Positions 61,610-64,000 of a DNA stretch of 64,000 nt are shown piece by piece. Each line of letters opens with the position of its first letter. Position 1 is the stretch's first letter. The translations under genes were made by a program, and so were the position numbers. The notes under the pieces are model-generated. The model ran no database searches and had not been told where the DNA came from. It was given only the letters and a program-made list of their open reading frames with translations. Source of the DNA: Eggerthellaceae bacterium (GTDB lineage Bacteria; Actinomycetota; Coriobacteriia; Coriobacteriales; Eggerthellaceae); NCBI GenBank assembly GCA_015062605.1, contig SUUI01000003.1, forward strand, positions 1-64,000, written 5' to 3'.

Positions 61610-62656
61610 GTGGCAGCAGCGGTAAAAGACTTCTTGAAGCGTAAAGATATCGAAATCAGCTTCCAGCGATATGCGATTGATGCTTTATCGGCTATGGCGC
61701 AGGGTTTGTTCGCCTCGCTTTTGATTGGCACCATCTTCAATACGATCGGCAACTTGTCCGGTGCCACGGTATTCAACGATATCGGCGCATTCGCGACAGC
61801 GGTCGCGGGTCCTGCGATGGCGGTTGCGATTGGATATGCTTTGAAGGCATCCCCGCTCGTTTTATACTCTCTTGCCGTTGTCGGCTATGCGGCTAACTCT
61901 GCAGGCGGCGCAGGTGGTCCGCTCGCTGTGCTTGTTATAGCCATCATCGCTGCAGAACTCGGTAAGGTGGTTTCGAAGGAGACTAAGGTTGACATCTTGG
62001 TGACTCCTGCTGTCACCGTTGGCTTGGGTTGCGCGCTTGCCCTTCTTATCGGACCCGGCATCGGAGCCATCGCGACAGCAATCGGCAACTTCATCATGTG
62101 GGCAACCGAACTCCAACCCTTCTTCATGGGCATCCTCGTTGCAGTGGTCGTCGGTATGGCGTTGACGCTCCCGATCTCCTCAGCTGCTATTTGCGCTGCC
62201 CTTGGCCTGACGGGTCTTGCGGGTGGTGCAGCGCTCGCGGGCTGTTGCGCGCAAATGGTCGGTTTTGCCGTTATAAGCTTCATCGATAACGGATGGGGAG
62301 GCATCGTATCTCAGGGCATCGGCACCTCGATGCTCCAGATGGGCAATATCATGCGTAAGCCCTTGATTTGGGTTCCGCCGACCGTGGCAGCGGCAGTATG
62401 CGGGCCGATTGCAACATGCGTTTTCGCCATGCAGCAAAACGGGCCTGCCATCGCGTCCGGCATGGGCACCTGCGGATTCGTCGGTCCTATCGGGCTGTAC
62501 AGCGGGTGGATCGCAGATGGAATCACGCCAGGCGCCTTCGAATGGCTCGGTATGCTTCTCGTATGCTTCGTTCTTCCTGCAGTCATCAGCTGGATCGTTG
62601 CCTTCGCGATGCGCAAGGCGGGTCTCATCCAGCAAGGCGATATGAAGCTCGATTAA
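61610..62656 (+). CDS. PTS EIIC-like integral membrane protein
   Basis: A 348-residue protein with about nine to ten helices and many small residues (GPGIGAIATAIG, GGAALAGCCAQM, GFVGPIGLYSG). It fits the PTS_EIIC_2 (DUF-type) family of stand-alone EIIC-like proteins; no EIIA or EIIB gene is beside it. Function may be transport outside the classical PTS. GTG 61610 follows AAGGG at good spacing. It is preceded by a terminator, so it has its own promoter, which I could not identify. Confidence 0.8.
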   Translation: MAAAVKDFLKRKDIEISFQRYAIDALSAMAQGLFASLLIGTIFNTIGNLSGATVFNDIGAFATAVAGPAMAVAIGYALKASPLVLYSLAVVGYAANSAGGAGGPLAVLVIAIIAAELGKVVSKETKVDILVTPAVTVGLGCALALLIGPGIGAIATAIGNFIMWATELQPFFMGILVAVVVGMALTLPISSAAICAALGLTGLAGGAALAGCCAQMVGFAVISFIDNGWGGIVSQGIGTSMLQMGNIMRKPLIWVPPTVAAAVCGPIATCVFAMQQNGPAIASGMGTCGFVGPIGLYSGWIADGITPGAFEWLGMLLVCFVLPAVISWIVAFAMRKAGLIQQGDMKLD

Positions 62657-62767
62657 TCATCTTCATCTATTAAGGTCTAACTATAATGCACAAGTTTCGT
62701 CACATCGACGTGCGATGTTCCATCATGGTATAGTGAACATGCTTAAGTATCGTGAAGGGGGAGCGTG

Positions 62768-63628
62768 ATGGCAGGCAAGCATGCGAAGAAGAGGCGTTGG
62801 CCAATAGTATTGGGCGTCATCGTGGTCGTGCTTTTCGCGGCTACCGTATTTTTGAAGATGCCCGGTGAACCGGCAACGCAGAAGCTCCAACCGTTCTTTG
62901 AGCAGCCGATTGCGCATCGCGGTTATTTCGATAACGACTCAGACGCGCCCGAGAACACGCTCGCCGCTTTCCAACGCGCAATCGACCATGGCTATGCTAT
63001 TGAAATCGACACGCAAGTTACAGCTGATGGTACCGCTGTCGTCCTGCATGATAAGAGTCTTCTTCGTACGAGCGGCATTGATAAGAATGTCGAGGAGATG
63101 ACCGATGACGAGCTGGCCCAGTGTCGCGTTTTCGGGACTGACGAGCATATTCCAACGCTGCGCGAGGTGCTCGACCTGATTGCTGGCAAGGTACCGCTGC
63201 TTGTGGAAATCAAGGGCGAAGCTGGAGATGATGTGGCTACGATTTCTGCCAAGACCGCTGAAGAACTCGATTCCTATCAAGGCGTCTATGTCGTGCAATC
63301 GTTTAATCCATTTGCGCTCCAGTGGTGGATGAAGAATCGTCCCGAAGTGCCGCGCGGCATCCTCTCTAAGGATTTCATCGCTGATGGCGAAGGGCAATCG
63401 ATCATCAACCGTATAGCGCTTTCCGGCATGTTCACTAATGTGCTTTGCCGTCCGAATTTCCTTTCCTATGAACTTACGTCCTCGGGTCAGCTGACATTCG
63501 CCGCCATGAAGAAGCTTTCGAATCTGGATTGCTTCGCCTGGACGCTCAAGAGCCAGACGGAGCTCGATGAAGCACGTGCCCAAGGGTTTAAGGGATTCAT
63601 CTTCGATAGCTTCGAAGCGCATCTGTAA
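62768..63628 (+). CDS. membrane-anchored glycerophosphodiester phosphodiesterase
   Basis: A 286-residue protein. One N-terminal helix (IVLGVIVVVLFAATVFL) anchors an external GDPD domain with IAHRGYFD, PENTLAAFQ, EIDTQVTADGTAVVLHD and LLVEIKGE, the catalytic His and metal-binding Glu/Asp residues of the family. It cleaves glycerophosphodiesters from lipid or teichoic-type polymers. ATG 62768 follows AAGGGGGAG. A metallophosphoesterase starts 42 bases after it. Confidence 0.92.
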   Translation: MAGKHAKKRRWPIVLGVIVVVLFAATVFLKMPGEPATQKLQPFFEQPIAHRGYFDNDSDAPENTLAAFQRAIDHGYAIEIDTQVTADGTAVVLHDKSLLRTSGIDKNVEEMTDDELAQCRVFGTDEHIPTLREVLDLIAGKVPLLVEIKGEAGDDVATISAKTAEELDSYQGVYVVQSFNPFALQWWMKNRPEVPRGILSKDFIADGEGQSIINRIALSGMFTNVLCRPNFLSYELTSSGQLTFAAMKKLSNLDCFAWTLKSQTELDEARAQGFKGFIFDSFEAHL

Positions 63629-63670
63629 TCAAGTCGAAGCTACTTAGATTCGAATGGGACGGTTTGCACA

Positions 63671-64000
63671 TTGGCGGTTTTCCTAACGGGGGATACCCAC
63701 AACGTCATCGATGTCGATAAGGTCGTTCGTTTCGACGATCATGGACTAACGCGGGATGACTACCTCATCATCCTAGGTGATTTCGGATTCATCTGGACAC
63801 CTCCTTGTACGCTGGAATCCGCGGGCGAGGATGCGTATCTCGCATGGCAGGAAGACGAGCGATGGCTCGATTGGTTCGAAGCGCGGCCTTACACGACCCT
63901 TTGGATCGATGGCAATCATGAGAACTTCGACCTCATTGAGCAATACCCGATAGATACGTGGCACGGAGGGCGTGTGCAGCGAATCCGCGAGCACGTCATG
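63671..64000 (+). CDS. metallophosphoesterase, N-terminal part (runs off the window)
   Basis: The 110 visible codons begin MAVFLTGDTHNVI at TTG 63671 and include the calcineurin-like metal motifs GDTH, ILGDFGF and DGNHENFD. The enzyme should hydrolyse a phosphodiester or phosphomonoester; substrate unknown. The ribosome-binding site is weak, so the start is uncertain. It may share a transcript with the glycerophosphodiesterase gene. Confidence 0.85.
   Translation, partial: MAVFLTGDTHNVIDVDKVVRFDDHGLTRDDYLIILGDFGFIWTPPCTLESAGEDAYLAWQEDERWLDWFEARPYTTLWIDGNHENFDLIEQYPIDTWHGGRVQRIREHVM

Overview
The window looks like chromosome of a strictly anaerobic, mid-to-high-GC actinobacterium of the class Coriobacteriia, most likely family Eggerthellaceae. 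I infer this from the density of molybdenum/tungsten and iron-sulfur oxidoreductases, the group 1 [NiFe] hydrogenase, a long-tailed actinobacterial-type principal sigma factor, frequent GTG/TTG starts and short operons. I cannot name the genus. No phage, insertion sequence, CRISPR array or rRNA operon is visible.

Layout. 1-1.7 kb: the end of a MogA/MoaB-type molybdopterin gene, a methyltransferase and an XdhC-like gene. 1.9-5.9 kb: a cytoplasmic molybdopterin oxidoreductase with a two-cluster Fe-S subunit, facing a convergent LysR regulator. 6-9.5 kb: housekeeping enzymes (acyl-ACP thioesterase, hydrolase, nitrilase family, YjbQ). 9.7-14.2 kb: a DUF2142 membrane protein, an MBOAT acyltransferase and an SGNH-like protein, probably a cell-surface polymer modification set. 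Then tRNA-Asp, a heterodimeric ABC exporter, a HAD phosphatase, a degenerate AAA-like protein, a cluster-less MutY and MntP. 22.3-28.4 kb: a membrane-bound [NiFe] hydrogenase operon (hyaA, hyaB, hyaC, a small membrane protein, hyaD). 28.4-43 kb: nth, mfd, a DMT transporter, a multi-cluster ferredoxin-like protein, gltX, a DUF1461 protein, metK, priA and rpoD. 43-47 kb: a FecBCD-type ABC uptake system with a methyltransferase, then tRNA-Asn. 47.3-55.2 kb: a ThiF/MoaD/NuoE/NuoF/NuoG-like/aldehyde:ferredoxin oxidoreductase operon on the minus strand. 55.4-60.5 kb: a Fic protein and a transhydroxylase-like molybdoenzyme pair. 60.6-64 kb: a His-rich MarR regulator, a PTS-EIIC-like membrane protein, a glycerophosphodiesterase and the start of a metallophosphoesterase.

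How it fits together. Much of the region concerns anaerobic electron transfer: H2 oxidation into the membrane, two different DMSO-reductase-family enzymes on organic substrates, and a tungsten-type aldehyde oxidoreductase wired to an NADH-dehydrogenase-like module. Cofactor supply genes (MogA, XdhC-like, MoaD, ThiF) sit beside these enzymes. Nickel appears to link two regions: a NikR-like operator (GTGTTAC-N13-GTAACAC) lies in the promoter of the FecBCD-type transporter, and a near match (N14) lies upstream of the hydrogenase.

The most unusual items are the hydrogenase small subunit with a tail of about 380 residues built from repeats after its membrane anchor; the aldehyde oxidoreductase/NADH module with a structured leader RNA that could sequester the moaD ribosome-binding site; the paired NikR-like operators; a Fic protein whose catalytic His is Arg; and a 99-codon open frame lying in frame behind a stop with no normal start.
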